Positions 1 through 7,954 of a DNA stretch of 42,893 nt are shown piece after piece. This stretch comes from Myxococcota bacterium (GTDB taxonomy: Bacteria > Myxococcota_A > Bradymonadia > UBA7976 > UBA1532): NCBI GenBank assembly GCA_963169045.1, contig CAUJDF010000101.1, forward strand, positions 1 to 42,893, written 5' to 3'. The translations under genes were made by a program, and so were the position numbers. The notes beneath the pieces were generated by a model, which worked only from the letters and a program-made list of their open reading frames with translations, ran no database searches and had not been told where the DNA came from. How positions within the stretch are numbered: position 1 is the first letter of the stretch; each line of letters opens with the position of its first letter.

Positions 1-102
1 CGGCTTCGTCGCGCCCTGCGGCTCGCTGAGGCTGAACGTCTCGGTGGAGGTCGGCGGTGCGGTGTCCATGCCGGCGAGGAGATCACGGACGCGCCAGAAC
101 AT
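1..102 (-). CDS. 5' end of a divergent gene, truncated by window edge
   Basis: Reading leftwards from an ATG at 102, the frame is open to the window edge for 34 codons and gives a protein beginning MFWRVRDLLAGMDTAPPTST. A stop in the same frame lies at 109-111, so the ORF cannot extend upstream. A TATAAC hexamer (minus strand, 113-108) ends 5 bases before the ATG, which would fit a leaderless transcript. No Shine-Dalgarno sequence is visible. The local sequence around 100-125 is AT-richer than its surroundings, as expected for a divergent promoter region. The product is not recognised; too little of it is present. It could also be a chance ORF. Confidence 0.35.
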   Translation of the reverse strand, partial: MFWRVRDLLAGMDTAPPTSTETFSLSEPQGATKP

Positions 103-337
103 CAATCGTTATACGCAGATATTCTGGCCGATCCTCTCAGACCTCGACCGCGTCGAACACATCGCTGGGATGCGCGGCGTTGCCTTCGCCGCCGATGGTG
201 GCCGCCCGGCCGCCAGCGAGGACGTCGCCGGCGACCCCGTCATGTCGAGGGCCTCGGCGCCGTTGCGAACCCTCGCCACACCCACCCGAACGCCCGCCGC
301 CGTGACTTCCTTGCGCGGGGGGCGCTTCCGGCGGACG

Positions 338-1489
338 ATGCCGGCGATGTCGCGCACATTCGTCGTGGCCTTGTGGGGCGTCGGGGTCGCGCTGGGCACG
401 CCCGTCGCGCTCGACGCGTGGTCCTCGCTGCGGGCGGCGCGGGCGCGGGCGGCGCTGGCCGACGCGCACGTGGAGGCGGCCCGGGCCGCGCTCGAGGGCG
501 GGGCGCCGGCGCGGGCGGTGGTGGGCTACTCGACGGCGCTGGAGCTGGATCCCGCGCGTGCCGAGGCCTTGCTGGGGCGGGCGCGGGCGCAGGCGGTGCT
601 CGTCGCGCGGGCGCCCGACACGCTGACGGCCGACACCGCGGTCGCGCTGCAGCACGAGCTGGCGGTCGCCCGGTCCCTCGGCGCCCCGGCGGCCGACGCG
701 GACCTCGCGCTGGGCGACGCCTGGGCGGCGCGCCGGCTGGGTCAGACCGAAGACGCCGCGCGCGCGTTCACACGCGCCGCCGAGCTGGCGCCGGAGCGCG
801 CCGACGTGCAGATCGCGCTCGCCCGCTTCCTCCTCGAGACGAAGCGCGCGGCCGAGGCCGAGGCGCTGCTCGCGCGCGCCGTCGAGCTCGACGCCCAGTC
901 TGCGGCGGCGTGGCGGGCGCTCGGCGAGACGCGCCTGGCGCTGAAGAAGCCGAGCGTCGCGGCCGACGCGCTGCGCAAGGCGGCCGAGCTCGCGCCGTCG
1001 CCGTCGGCCTGGCGGCTGCTCGGCGAGGCGGAGCTGGCCCACGCCGCCTACGCGGCCGCGGCGACGGCGTTCGGCGCCGCGGTCGAGGCCCTGGAGGGGC
1101 GCGGCGAGCGTCCCGACGCCGGCCTGCTCGAGGACCTGGGGCTGGCGCGCTTCCGCGCGGGCGACGTGCCCGCCGCGCGCACGGCGCTGCAGGCCGCCCT
1201 GCAGGCCCGCCGCGCCCCGGGCACGTTCTACAACCTCGGGCTGGTCGAGCTCGCGGCGGGACGCCCCGCCGAGGCGCTGGCCGCGTTCGACGAGGCGCTG
1301 TCTCTGCGCGCCGACCTGGCCGAGGCGCGGGTGAAACGGGTCGCCGCGCTCGTCGCGCTCGGGCGCCGCGCCGACGCCGAAGCGGCGGTCGCGGCGATGG
1401 CCGCGGACTCAGGCCCGTCCGAAGCCGCGGTCCGGGCGCGCGCCGAGCTGTCGCGCGAAACGATTGTGCGCGTACCGCCACATCAATAA
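338..1489 (+). CDS. membrane-anchored tetratricopeptide repeat (TPR) protein
   Basis: A protein of 383 residues if started at the ATG at 338; an ATG at 347 is equally possible. An open frame continues upstream to 44, but its first 98 codons have no domain character and I regard them as untranslated. Residues about 7-25 form one hydrophobic segment (signal anchor), followed by an alanine-rich helical region. TPR units (A-x-A-L-G-x-A/L-x-x-x-x-x-x-A-x-x-A-Y/F-x-x-A-x-x-L-x-P pattern) run from about residue 45 to 360, for example around ALELDPARAEAL and AAELAPERADVQ. TPRs bind other proteins, so a scaffold role in the envelope is likely but the partner is unknown. The next gene begins 32 bp downstream on the same strand. 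Confidence 0.8.
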   Translation: MPAMSRTFVVALWGVGVALGTPVALDAWSSLRAARARAALADAHVEAARAALEGGAPARAVVGYSTALELDPARAEALLGRARAQAVLVARAPDTLTADTAVALQHELAVARSLGAPAADADLALGDAWAARRLGQTEDAARAFTRAAELAPERADVQIALARFLLETKRAAEAEALLARAVELDAQSAAAWRALGETRLALKKPSVAADALRKAAELAPSPSAWRLLGEAELAHAAYAAAATAFGAAVEALEGRGERPDAGLLEDLGLARFRAGDVPAARTALQAALQARRAPGTFYNLGLVELAAGRPAEALAAFDEALSLRADLAEARVKRVAALVALGRRADAEAAVAAMAADSGPSEAAVRARAELSRETIVRVPPHQ

Positions 1490-1521
1490 ACTCCCGGGTG
1501 GCTGTATCTAGGGGGCGTGAC

Positions 1522-4425
1522 ATGGGGGGTCGGCTGCCTTCGTGGCTGGCGGGGGTCGTCGTCGTCGCTTCGGCGGGCGCGGCGCAAGCACAAGTTCCCG
1601 GGCGTCTGCACCAGGAGGGACTGCTCGTCAACGCGGCCGGCGACCCGATCGCCGGCCCGGTGCGTCTCACGTTCCGGCTCTACGCCGGCGCGGTCGGCGG
1701 CAACGCCGCGTGGACGGAGACCTTCGACGCCGTGCCGCTCGTGGAGGGCTACTACAGCGTCGTCCTCGGCGAGACGAACGCGCTGCAGGCCGACGTCGTC
1801 ACGGCGAACCGCTACCTCGCGCTGTCGATCAACGGCGGCGCGGAGCTCGCGCCGCGCACGCAGCTCGTCTCGGTGCCGTTCGCCCTGGTCGCGGGCGCCG
1901 TGAAGGGCCCGGTGCAGGCGACGACGGTCAGCGTCGGCGGCAACCTGGTGATCAACGCGAACGGGCAGTGGGTGGGCAATCCGAGCGGGCTCGTGGGCCC
2001 CGCCGGGCCGGCCGGTCCCGCCGGCCCCGCCGGTCCCGCGGGCCCCGCCGGCGGCGACGGCAGCCCCGACACCGCCGAGCAGATCCGGGTCAAGCTGCGC
2101 ACCGTCGACGGCGCCGGCAGCCTGATCGACACCGACCTCTTCGACGGGGCCGACTCCAGCACGTTCATGCGGACCAACGGCGACACCGGCACGACCGGCA
2201 AGCTGTCCGTCGGAGGCATCCTGCAGGCCGCCGGCGCCACGTTCACGGGCGCGGTCTCGGCCGCCGACAACCTGGTCTCGGGCGGCGCATTCCGCATCAA
2301 CGACCCCGGCCCCGATGGCTTCCTCTCCTGGAATGGCAGCCAGGCCAGCATCTACGTGGCACCGCTCGACGATGCCAACGCCGATGGCTGGCTCCGGCTG
2401 AAGAACGACGAAGGCATCTCCCTCGAGGCGAGGACGCGCGTCGTGGGCGACGTCGACGTCGTCGGCGGTCAGATCACGCTGGCCGACCGGGGGGTCGTGG
2501 GCGTGGGCGACCCCGGGCTGGCGTTCAACGATCCTGGCCCCGACGCCTCGATCTCGTGGGCGGGCTCCCAGGCGTCCATCTATGTCGCGCCGCTGGACGA
2601 CGCGAACGACGATGGCTGGCTCCGGCTGAAGAACGACCAGGGCGTGAGCCTCGAGAGCAACGTGTACGTGAGCGGGCGGCTCGGCGTGGGCACCACCCAG
2701 CCGGGCAGCGCCGCCGAGATCCGCGACGACAGCGCCGCCAGCACCGGCCTGACGCTCCGCAACCTGCGCGCCGGGGTCAACACCGAGACGTTCGTGCGGT
2801 TCACGTCGCGCACGAGCGCCGGGCGCGAGGCCTACGGGCTCATCCGCAGCGTCGCGGGCGCCGAGGCCGGCGGCGTCAACGGGCAGAACCACGGCGGCCT
2901 CGAGTTCGAGGTGTCGACCGGCAACGGCACGCCGAACGTGGCGATGGTCCTGCAGCACGACGGCGACCTCGGCCTCGGCACCACGACGCCGTTGGGCCCG
3001 CTGCACATCTCCCGGCCGCACCATGTCAACGCGATCATCGAACGCACCGACACGTCCGACCACCTGACGACCGTCGTCGGGAGCGGTGGCAGCGGCTTCC
3101 GCTTCTCGGACACGAACGTGTTCTTCGTGGGGACGCAGCCGTACGGCGACCGCAACGACAACAGCTCCGGCACCGAGCTGCTGCGCATGCTGCCGAACGG
3201 CAACACGGGCCTCGGCACGGCGACCCCGAACAACCGCCTCGAGGTCGTCGGCACCATCCACGGCGCGAAGTCGACGTCGAACCGCAGCCCGACCGGCTGG
3301 GAGCACAACGTGCTCTTCAACGCCCAGGACCGCTATCGCGTCACCCAGAACGGCCCGGCGACGTTCAGCCTCGGCGCTCTGTTCGACGGCCGCATGGGAC
3401 CCGACTATCCCGCCGGCGTGCCGACGGCGCAGAACCCGCAAGTCATCCTGATCGAGAACCTGCCGGGCTATCACACCCAGGCGGGCGCCTGGGTCGGCTG
3501 GACGACGCGCTACTGGCCGGCGCGGCGCTTCAAGATCGAAGGCTTCAATATCTACGGTCAGGCCGGTCAGTGGGAGACGATCGCCGACTACGAGAACACC
3601 GACTACAGCGGCTCCGACTTCACGACGCAGACCGCGCACGCGCTCTACTCGAAGCTGCGCTTCTCGATCTATGCGGGCACGGGCGAAGGCGGCCGCGTGG
3701 GCGTCTCCGAGCTCTTCTTCATCCACCCCGAAGCCACGCGGCCGTACGAAGGCCTGCTGGCGAAGGAAGGCTCGCCCGACTGCGCGTACCCGACGATCGC
3801 CGCGAACGACGACATCGGCGCCGTGCTCTCGGGGTACCTCGGCCGCTACCGTTGCATCTACCTGCAGCTCGCCGCGAACACGACGTACCGGTGGGAGACG
3901 GCCATCTCGGTGCCGGCCCGCACGGATCTATCGATCAACGGCGCGGGCTGGAACAACGGCGCGGCCAACATCACGTCGGTCATCACGATGCGCGGCACCC
4001 AGGTTTACAACTACAACGGCCAGAACTGGCGCTGCCCGTACCGGCTGCTCACCGGCGCGTACTCGACGTTCTCGATGTCCGGCGTGATGATCGACGAGCG
4101 CATCAACAACAACCTGCCGACGTACCCGTCGTCGCCGTGCGTCGCCCTGTTCGGCGTGGGGGAGATGTCGGTGCTCGAGCTGTCGCAGCTCCGCGGCAAC
4201 CTCTCGGAGAACCTCGTGAACTTCTGGGGCCACCAGTACGGGCGGGCCAAGTTCGGCCACACGTTCATGGACCGCGCCCCCGGCTCCCCGCGCAACGTGC
4301 ACATCTCGACCGCCAACAGCGGCTGGAACTTCGCGGGTCACGGCGGCGTCGTGTCGCGCAGCCACACCCATCTCGGCGCCGGCGTCACGTTCGAGGACAC
4401 GGGCCGCATCACCTACCTGGACTGA
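1522..4425 (+). CDS. exported collagen-like / tail-fibre-like surface protein
   Basis: A 967-residue exported protein. The ATG at 1522 is chosen because a signal peptide follows directly (residues 1-23, ending AAQAQ). Residues 24-125 resemble the N-terminal domain of bacterial fibre-type proteins (GRL..EG..VNAAGDPIAGPV..TFRLYAG). Six GPA collagen triplets begin at residue 159. Two diverged copies of an approximately 43-residue module (INDPGPDG..SW.GSQASIYVAPLDDAN.DGWLRLKND) occur at about 258-300 and 335-378. Short LGVGT.P-type motifs, common in phage tail fibres and peptidase-S74 fibre proteins, follow. The C-terminal 200 residues have a pectin-lyase/beta-helix look. There is no recognisable S74 autoprocessing domain at the end. 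It probably forms a trimeric surface fibre. The TSP3 lipoprotein follows after 27 bp. Confidence 0.8.
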   Translation: MGGRLPSWLAGVVVVASAGAAQAQVPGRLHQEGLLVNAAGDPIAGPVRLTFRLYAGAVGGNAAWTETFDAVPLVEGYYSVVLGETNALQADVVTANRYLALSINGGAELAPRTQLVSVPFALVAGAVKGPVQATTVSVGGNLVINANGQWVGNPSGLVGPAGPAGPAGPAGPAGPAGGDGSPDTAEQIRVKLRTVDGAGSLIDTDLFDGADSSTFMRTNGDTGTTGKLSVGGILQAAGATFTGAVSAADNLVSGGAFRINDPGPDGFLSWNGSQASIYVAPLDDANADGWLRLKNDEGISLEARTRVVGDVDVVGGQITLADRGVVGVGDPGLAFNDPGPDASISWAGSQASIYVAPLDDANDDGWLRLKNDQGVSLESNVYVSGRLGVGTTQPGSAAEIRDDSAASTGLTLRNLRAGVNTETFVRFTSRTSAGREAYGLIRSVAGAEAGGVNGQNHGGLEFEVSTGNGTPNVAMVLQHDGDLGLGTTTPLGPLHISRPHHVNAIIERTDTSDHLTTVVGSGGSGFRFSDTNVFFVGTQPYGDRNDNSSGTELLRMLPNGNTGLGTATPNNRLEVVGTIHGAKSTSNRSPTGWEHNVLFNAQDRYRVTQNGPATFSLGALFDGRMGPDYPAGVPTAQNPQVILIENLPGYHTQAGAWVGWTTRYWPARRFKIEGFNIYGQAGQWETIADYENTDYSGSDFTTQTAHALYSKLRFSIYAGTGEGGRVGVSELFFIHPEATRPYEGLLAKEGSPDCAYPTIAANDDIGAVLSGYLGRYRCIYLQLAANTTYRWETAISVPARTDLSINGAGWNNGAANITSVITMRGTQVYNYNGQNWRCPYRLLTGAYSTFSMSGVMIDERINNNLPTYPSSPCVALFGVGEMSVLELSQLRGNLSENLVNFWGHQYGRAKFGHTFMDRAPGSPRNVHISTANSGWNFAGHGGVVSRSHTHLGAGVTFEDTGRITYLD

Positions 4426-4452
4426 CTTCGGGAACGGAGCAGAGGAGCGGGC

Positions 4453-5607
4453 ATGCGCATCTGGCGCGGGCTGATCTTGGCGTGTCTCGTCGCCGCGTGT
4501 GACGGCGGCACGGGGGCGGGCGGCGGCGGCGGAAGCACTGGAGGCGCGGGCGGTGGCGGCGGCGAATCTCCCGACGGCGCGGTGAACGTGCCCGACGGCG
4601 GGCGCCCCGACGGCGCGCCTGGGCCCGACGCCGGCCCCGGCCCGGACGCGGCCCTCCCCGACATGGACGCCGGCCCGACGCCCGCCGACGGCGCGGTCGC
4701 GCAGCCCGACGCCGCCGTCGCCTCCGACGTCGACGAGGACGGCATCCTCGACGCCGACGACAACTGCCCGGACCGCTACAACCCCGAGCAGTCCGACGCG
4801 GACGGCGACGGCGTCGGCGACGCGTGCCAGCCCCTCGGGGCCGACGCCGGCCCGCCCCCGGGCGACGGCGCCCCGCCGCCGCCACCCACGGACGCCGACG
4901 AGGACGGCATCCTCGACGCCGCCGACAACTGCCCGGACCGCTACAACCCCGGTCAGGCCGACACCGACGGCGACGGCGCGGGCGACGCCTGCGACCCCTC
5001 GATGCCGCCCGACGGCGGGCCACCGCCCCTCGACAGCGACGGCGACGGCACCGCCGACGACACCGACAACTGCTACGACCTGCCGAACCCCGACCAGAAC
5101 GACGGCGACGGGGACGGCCTGGGCGACGCCTGCGACAACTGCGCCGCCATCGACAACCCCATCCAGTCGGACATCGACGGCGACGGCGTGGGCAACGAGT
5201 GCGACGTCTGCCCCGAGGACGCCGACCCTCTCCAGGACGACGCCGACGGCGACGGCGCGGGCGACGTGTGCGACCCCGACTCCGGGCCCGACGCGGGCAT
5301 GCCCGTCGACAACGACGCCGACGGCGTGCTCGATGGACAGGACAACTGCCCGCTCACGTTCAACCCCGGCCAGGCCGACATGGACGGCGACGGCATCGGC
5401 GACGCCTGCGAGGGCGGCGACGTGGGCGGCCCCGACGGCGACGGCGACGGCCGGCCCGACATGACCGACAACTGCCGCTTCATCCCGAACCCCGACCAGG
5501 CCAACCGCGACGGCGACCTGCTCGGCGACGCCTGCGATCCCTGCCCCGACATGCCGGACATCCCCGGCGTCCCCTGCGCCGTCGTGAACGGCGCCGGCCC
5601 GCCCTGA
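4453..5607 (+). CDS. thrombospondin type-3 repeat lipoprotein, calcium binding
   Basis: A 384-residue lipoprotein. The signal sequence ends in a lipobox (LVAAC, Cys at about residue 16), then a Gly/Asp/Pro-rich linker of roughly 80 residues. From about residue 95 to the end there are about seven TSP type-3 repeats of the form DxDxDGxxDxxDNCPxxxNPxQxDxDGDGxGDxCD. In this family the Asp side chains bind calcium and the Cys pairs form disulfides. An AGAGGAG ribosome-binding site precedes the ATG. The gene follows the fibre protein closely, so the two may be co-transcribed surface components. Lipidation suggests anchoring to the outer membrane. The high Asp content gives low-complexity GAC/GGC-rich DNA, which opens long meaningless frames on both strands. 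Confidence 0.85.
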   Translation: MRIWRGLILACLVAACDGGTGAGGGGGSTGGAGGGGGESPDGAVNVPDGGRPDGAPGPDAGPGPDAALPDMDAGPTPADGAVAQPDAAVASDVDEDGILDADDNCPDRYNPEQSDADGDGVGDACQPLGADAGPPPGDGAPPPPPTDADEDGILDAADNCPDRYNPGQADTDGDGAGDACDPSMPPDGGPPPLDSDGDGTADDTDNCYDLPNPDQNDGDGDGLGDACDNCAAIDNPIQSDIDGDGVGNECDVCPEDADPLQDDADGDGAGDVCDPDSGPDAGMPVDNDADGVLDGQDNCPLTFNPGQADMDGDGIGDACEGGDVGGPDGDGDGRPDMTDNCRFIPNPDQANRDGDLLGDACDPCPDMPDIPGVPCAVVNGAGPP

Positions 5608-5774
5608 CCGCGCGGGCGGGCTGGCGCGCCCCTCCATCCGCGATCCGCAGCCGCCACCGCGCCCCCCGCCCCGCGCGCCGGCGCCGCCCGTGCCCGCGCG
5701 GCGCGAAGCGCCGGAGGAGGCCGCCCCGACGCGCCCGCTCACGCCGCCGCGCAGCCTCGGTGCGGGGAGGAGGC

Positions 5775-6194
5775 GCGTCGTCCCGTCGCGCCAGGCGTGG
5801 CGCGACCGTCGGGGAGCAGGGCGAGGCGGTCCTGAGCGACGGCGGGCCGGGCCACGGTGCGGCACAAGCGCTCGAGGGTGTCGGGGTCGCCGGCGGGCAC
5901 ACGCGTGGCCGCGTGGCGCGTGAAGCCGTCGAGCGAGACCGAGAGCGGCTCGTCGAGCGCCGGCCTCACGAAGCCGTCGCCCTGGCGGACGAGGGGGCCG
6001 CCGGGCTCGGGGCCGAGGAGCTGGCGCTGGCCGAGCGACGCGTCGGCGCACGCGTCGAGGGCGGTGGCGTCGACGACGCTCGGCTCGCCCTTCTCGAAGA
6101 GGCGCCGGACGGACCGCACCCCTCGGGCGAGGAGGTCGGCGAGCCCGGCACGGCCCAGATCGGCCGTCGCGCCGGCGACCAGCCCGACCACCCC
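5775..6194 (-). pseudogene. decayed IS91-type (Y2) transposase C-terminal fragment
   Basis: The 638 bp between the TSP3 gene and the next gene contain no intact gene. The minus-strand translation from 6194 to 5802 reads like the C-terminal part of IS91/IS801-type transposases. It has GQRQLLGPEPGG, then a DGFTRHAATRVPAGD-like stretch, then RLCRTVARPAVAQDRLALLPDGR, matching the family pattern LDGFxLHAxVRVPAxDRxxLERLCRYxARPPLAxxRLxLLPDGR. The family then continues with a xxxxWRDGTTHL motif. Here that motif (HAWRDGTTRL) appears in a different frame, so a frameshift sits near 5800. The N-terminal catalytic half is absent and the family's end region cannot be followed below about 5775. It is a relic of a mobile element. 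Nothing else is seen in 5608-5774 or 6195-6245. Confidence 0.65.
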
Positions 6195-6245
6195 CCTCGC
6201 GCCGCAACGACGACGCGCCGGGCGGGACCATGTACTCTCCTCCGC

Positions 6246-6815
6246 GTGGCGGATTCCGCAGACAATCCGGGTCTCTGGCCGACAGTGCGCGCCGTGCTGA
6301 TCGCCGGCGTCATCGCCGTCGCGCTCGTCGAGGGGTGCCCGCTGCCCGGCAAGGAGCAGGCGCGGCGCCTCGGCGTGGAGCGCCTCGTCACCGGCGCCTC
6401 CGCCACCCGCGACGCCGTGCTGACGCCGTTCCGCCCGGTCTTCCGCGCGCTCGACTTCAGCCAGCGCTGGTCGCTCTTCCCGGTCGCCGACAAGCGGCAC
6501 TACCGCATGGTGATCGAAGCGCGGCCCGGCCCGGAGACCCCCTGGCAGGTCCTCTACCGCGTGCACGGCCCCGAACGCGCCGCCTTCGCCGACGTGCTCG
6601 AGTACCGCCGCATCCGCGGCATCTGGAACCCCGGGGCGAAGGGTCCGCGCGGCGCCTACAAAGCGTTCTGCTCGTGGATCGCGCGCGTGGTCTTCGAGGC
6701 CGACCCCCGTCTCCGGGAGGCGCGCGTGAAGATGGAGCGGGTGCGCGTGCTGCCCGGCGGCGCCGGCGTCGAGCCCACCGGCGAGGAGGCCTTCGCGGAG
6801 GTGCGGCGGCGATGA
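6246..6815 (+). CDS. small membrane-anchored protein coupled to HTTM gene
   Basis: A 189-residue protein starting at a GTG (6246). The nearby ATG at 6230 is in another frame. Residues about 14-32 form one transmembrane or signal-anchor segment (VRAVLIAGVIAVALVEG). The soluble part contains QRWSLFPVADKRHYRMVIEAR and a DVLEYRRIRGIWNP stretch. This resembles the small partner proteins (DUF5819-like) that commonly sit next to HTTM-domain genes, in which an aromatic W-x-L/M-F-x-P motif follows the anchor; this assignment is by analogy only. Its stop overlaps the start of the HTTM gene (ATGA at 6812-6815), so the two are translationally coupled. The first bases lie at the edge of the transposase relic. 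Confidence 0.7.
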   Translation: MADSADNPGLWPTVRAVLIAGVIAVALVEGCPLPGKEQARRLGVERLVTGASATRDAVLTPFRPVFRALDFSQRWSLFPVADKRHYRMVIEARPGPETPWQVLYRVHGPERAAFADVLEYRRIRGIWNPGAKGPRGAYKAFCSWIARVVFEADPRLREARVKMERVRVLPGGAGVEPTGEEAFAEVRRR

Positions 6816-7792
6816 GGCGGTGGACTCGCTTCTGGGACCGCCGCGAGCCGCCGACCGCGCTCGCCCTCGCGCGCCTGCTCGTCGGCGCCGTCCTGCTCGT
6901 CGACTTCGCGCAGATCATCGGGTACGGCCTGGTCGACGTCATCTTCGCCGCCCCACCCGCCGGGCTCGCCGTCGGGAAGCCGCTCGTCGCGCACTGGTGG
7001 GGCGCGGCGGCGGGGGGTCGCACGTTCGCCGTCGCGTTCGCCGCGCTCGCGCTCTTCACCGCCGGCGCGTTCACCCGCCTCGCCGGCCTGACGTTCGCCC
7101 TCGCCTCGGGCCAGCTCTCGATGCTCTGCCCCGACGCGGACCGCGGCATCGACGCCCTGCTGCGCGTCGTCGTCGCGGTGCTCGCGCTCTCCGGCAGCCA
7201 CGCGCGCTGGTCGCTCGACGCCCTCGTGCGCCGCGCCCTGGGCCGCCCGTTCCCCGCGCTCGTGCCCGCCTGGCCTCGCTACCTGCTCTACCTGCAGGTC
7301 GTCTGGCTCTACTTCTCGGCCGCCCACACCAAGGCCGACCCGAGCTGGGGCCCGCTCGGCGGCTTCTCCGCGCTCGGATACGTCCTCTCCGACCCGCATT
7401 ACGCGCGCTTCGCGCCGGGCTGGGTGTCGTCGGTCTACCCGCTCACGCAGCTCGGCACCGCGGCGACGATCGTCTTCGAGTGGGGCGCCCCGCTCCTGCT
7501 GCTCTTCCACTGGTGGCACGTCACGCCGGAGCGACCCGGCCGCCTGCGCCGCTGGTCGAACCGATTCCGCTTGCGTTTCGTGTACATCGCGACCGGCGCC
7601 GCCTTCCACCTCGCCATCGCCGCCACGCTGCGCCTCGGCATCTTCCCCTTCGGGGTCCTCGCGCTGTACCCGCTCCTCTTCCACCCCGACGAGCTCCGTG
7701 CCGCCGCGCGCCGCCTGCGCCTGGCGCGCGATCCGACCCCCGTCGCGGCCTCCGACCCGGCGTGGGGGCGCGACTCTTCGTCCTCGGCCTGA
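6812..7792 (+). CDS. HTTM-domain (vitamin K carboxylase-like) membrane protein
   Basis: A 326-residue polytopic membrane protein. It starts with a short cationic segment and ALALARLLVGAVLLVDF, and has about eight hydrophobic helices. Features typical of the HTTM (horizontally transferred transmembrane) family related to gamma-glutamyl carboxylase are visible: a central W-x-Y-F-x-x-A-x-x-K motif (VVWLYFSAAHTKADPSW, about residues 165-181), and late helices with FEWGAPLLLLFHWW and a GAAFHLAI segment. The family includes vitamin K-dependent carboxylases, but most bacterial members have no known substrate. It overlaps the preceding gene by 4 bp. The C-terminus is short and polar. No ribosome-binding site of its own is evident, consistent with coupling. 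Confidence 0.8.
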   Translation: MRRWTRFWDRREPPTALALARLLVGAVLLVDFAQIIGYGLVDVIFAAPPAGLAVGKPLVAHWWGAAAGGRTFAVAFAALALFTAGAFTRLAGLTFALASGQLSMLCPDADRGIDALLRVVVAVLALSGSHARWSLDALVRRALGRPFPALVPAWPRYLLYLQVVWLYFSAAHTKADPSWGPLGGFSALGYVLSDPHYARFAPGWVSSVYPLTQLGTAATIVFEWGAPLLLLFHWWHVTPERPGRLRRWSNRFRLRFVYIATGAAFHLAIAATLRLGIFPFGVLALYPLLFHPDELRAAARRLRLARDPTPVAASDPAWGRDSSSSA

Positions 7793-7826
7793 CGCTCTTC
7801 GCACGGCGCCGCGCCGCGCGCGGGGC

Positions 7827-7864
7827 CTGCAACGTCGTTTCGCGAACGTTTCAGATCGTTGCAG
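7827..7864. promoter_or_regulatory. inverted repeat upstream of sulfur operon, possible activator site
   Basis: A perfect 8-bp inverted repeat, CTGCAACG (7827-7834) and CGTTGCAG (7857-7864), encloses a second smaller dyad (CGTT...AACG). Its centre lies about 70 bp upstream of the candidate sigma-54 promoter at 7904-7919. That distance is usual for an upstream activator sequence bound by a sigma-54 enhancer-binding protein. There is no U-tract, so an intrinsic terminator is less likely. The role is inferred from position and symmetry. Confidence 0.4.
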
Positions 7865-7903
7865 CCGGCGCGACGGGCCCGCGCCGCGCGCCGTCCGTCC
7901 TCA

Positions 7904-7919
7904 TGGCATGGTCCTTGTT
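7904..7919 (+). promoter_or_regulatory. candidate sigma-54 (-24/-12) promoter
   Basis: TGGCATGGTCCTTGTT matches the sigma-54 pattern TGGCAC-N5-TTGCA with correct spacing. The -24 GG is intact, but the -12 element reads TTGT instead of TTGC. It lies 35 bp before the ATG of the sulfur-permease operon. In Cupriavidus the sulfane-sulfur-responsive regulator FisR uses sigma-54 to control persulfide dioxygenase genes, so this type of control would be sensible here. The -12 mismatch lowers confidence. Confidence 0.45.
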
Positions 7920-7954
7920 AAGACACCCCACCGAACCTACGAGGAGTCCCCCGC

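Noticed and set aside
44-337. N-terminal extension of the TPR protein
   Set aside because: The added 98 codons show no domain and would place the membrane segment in the middle; the ATG at 338 or 347 puts it at the N-terminus.
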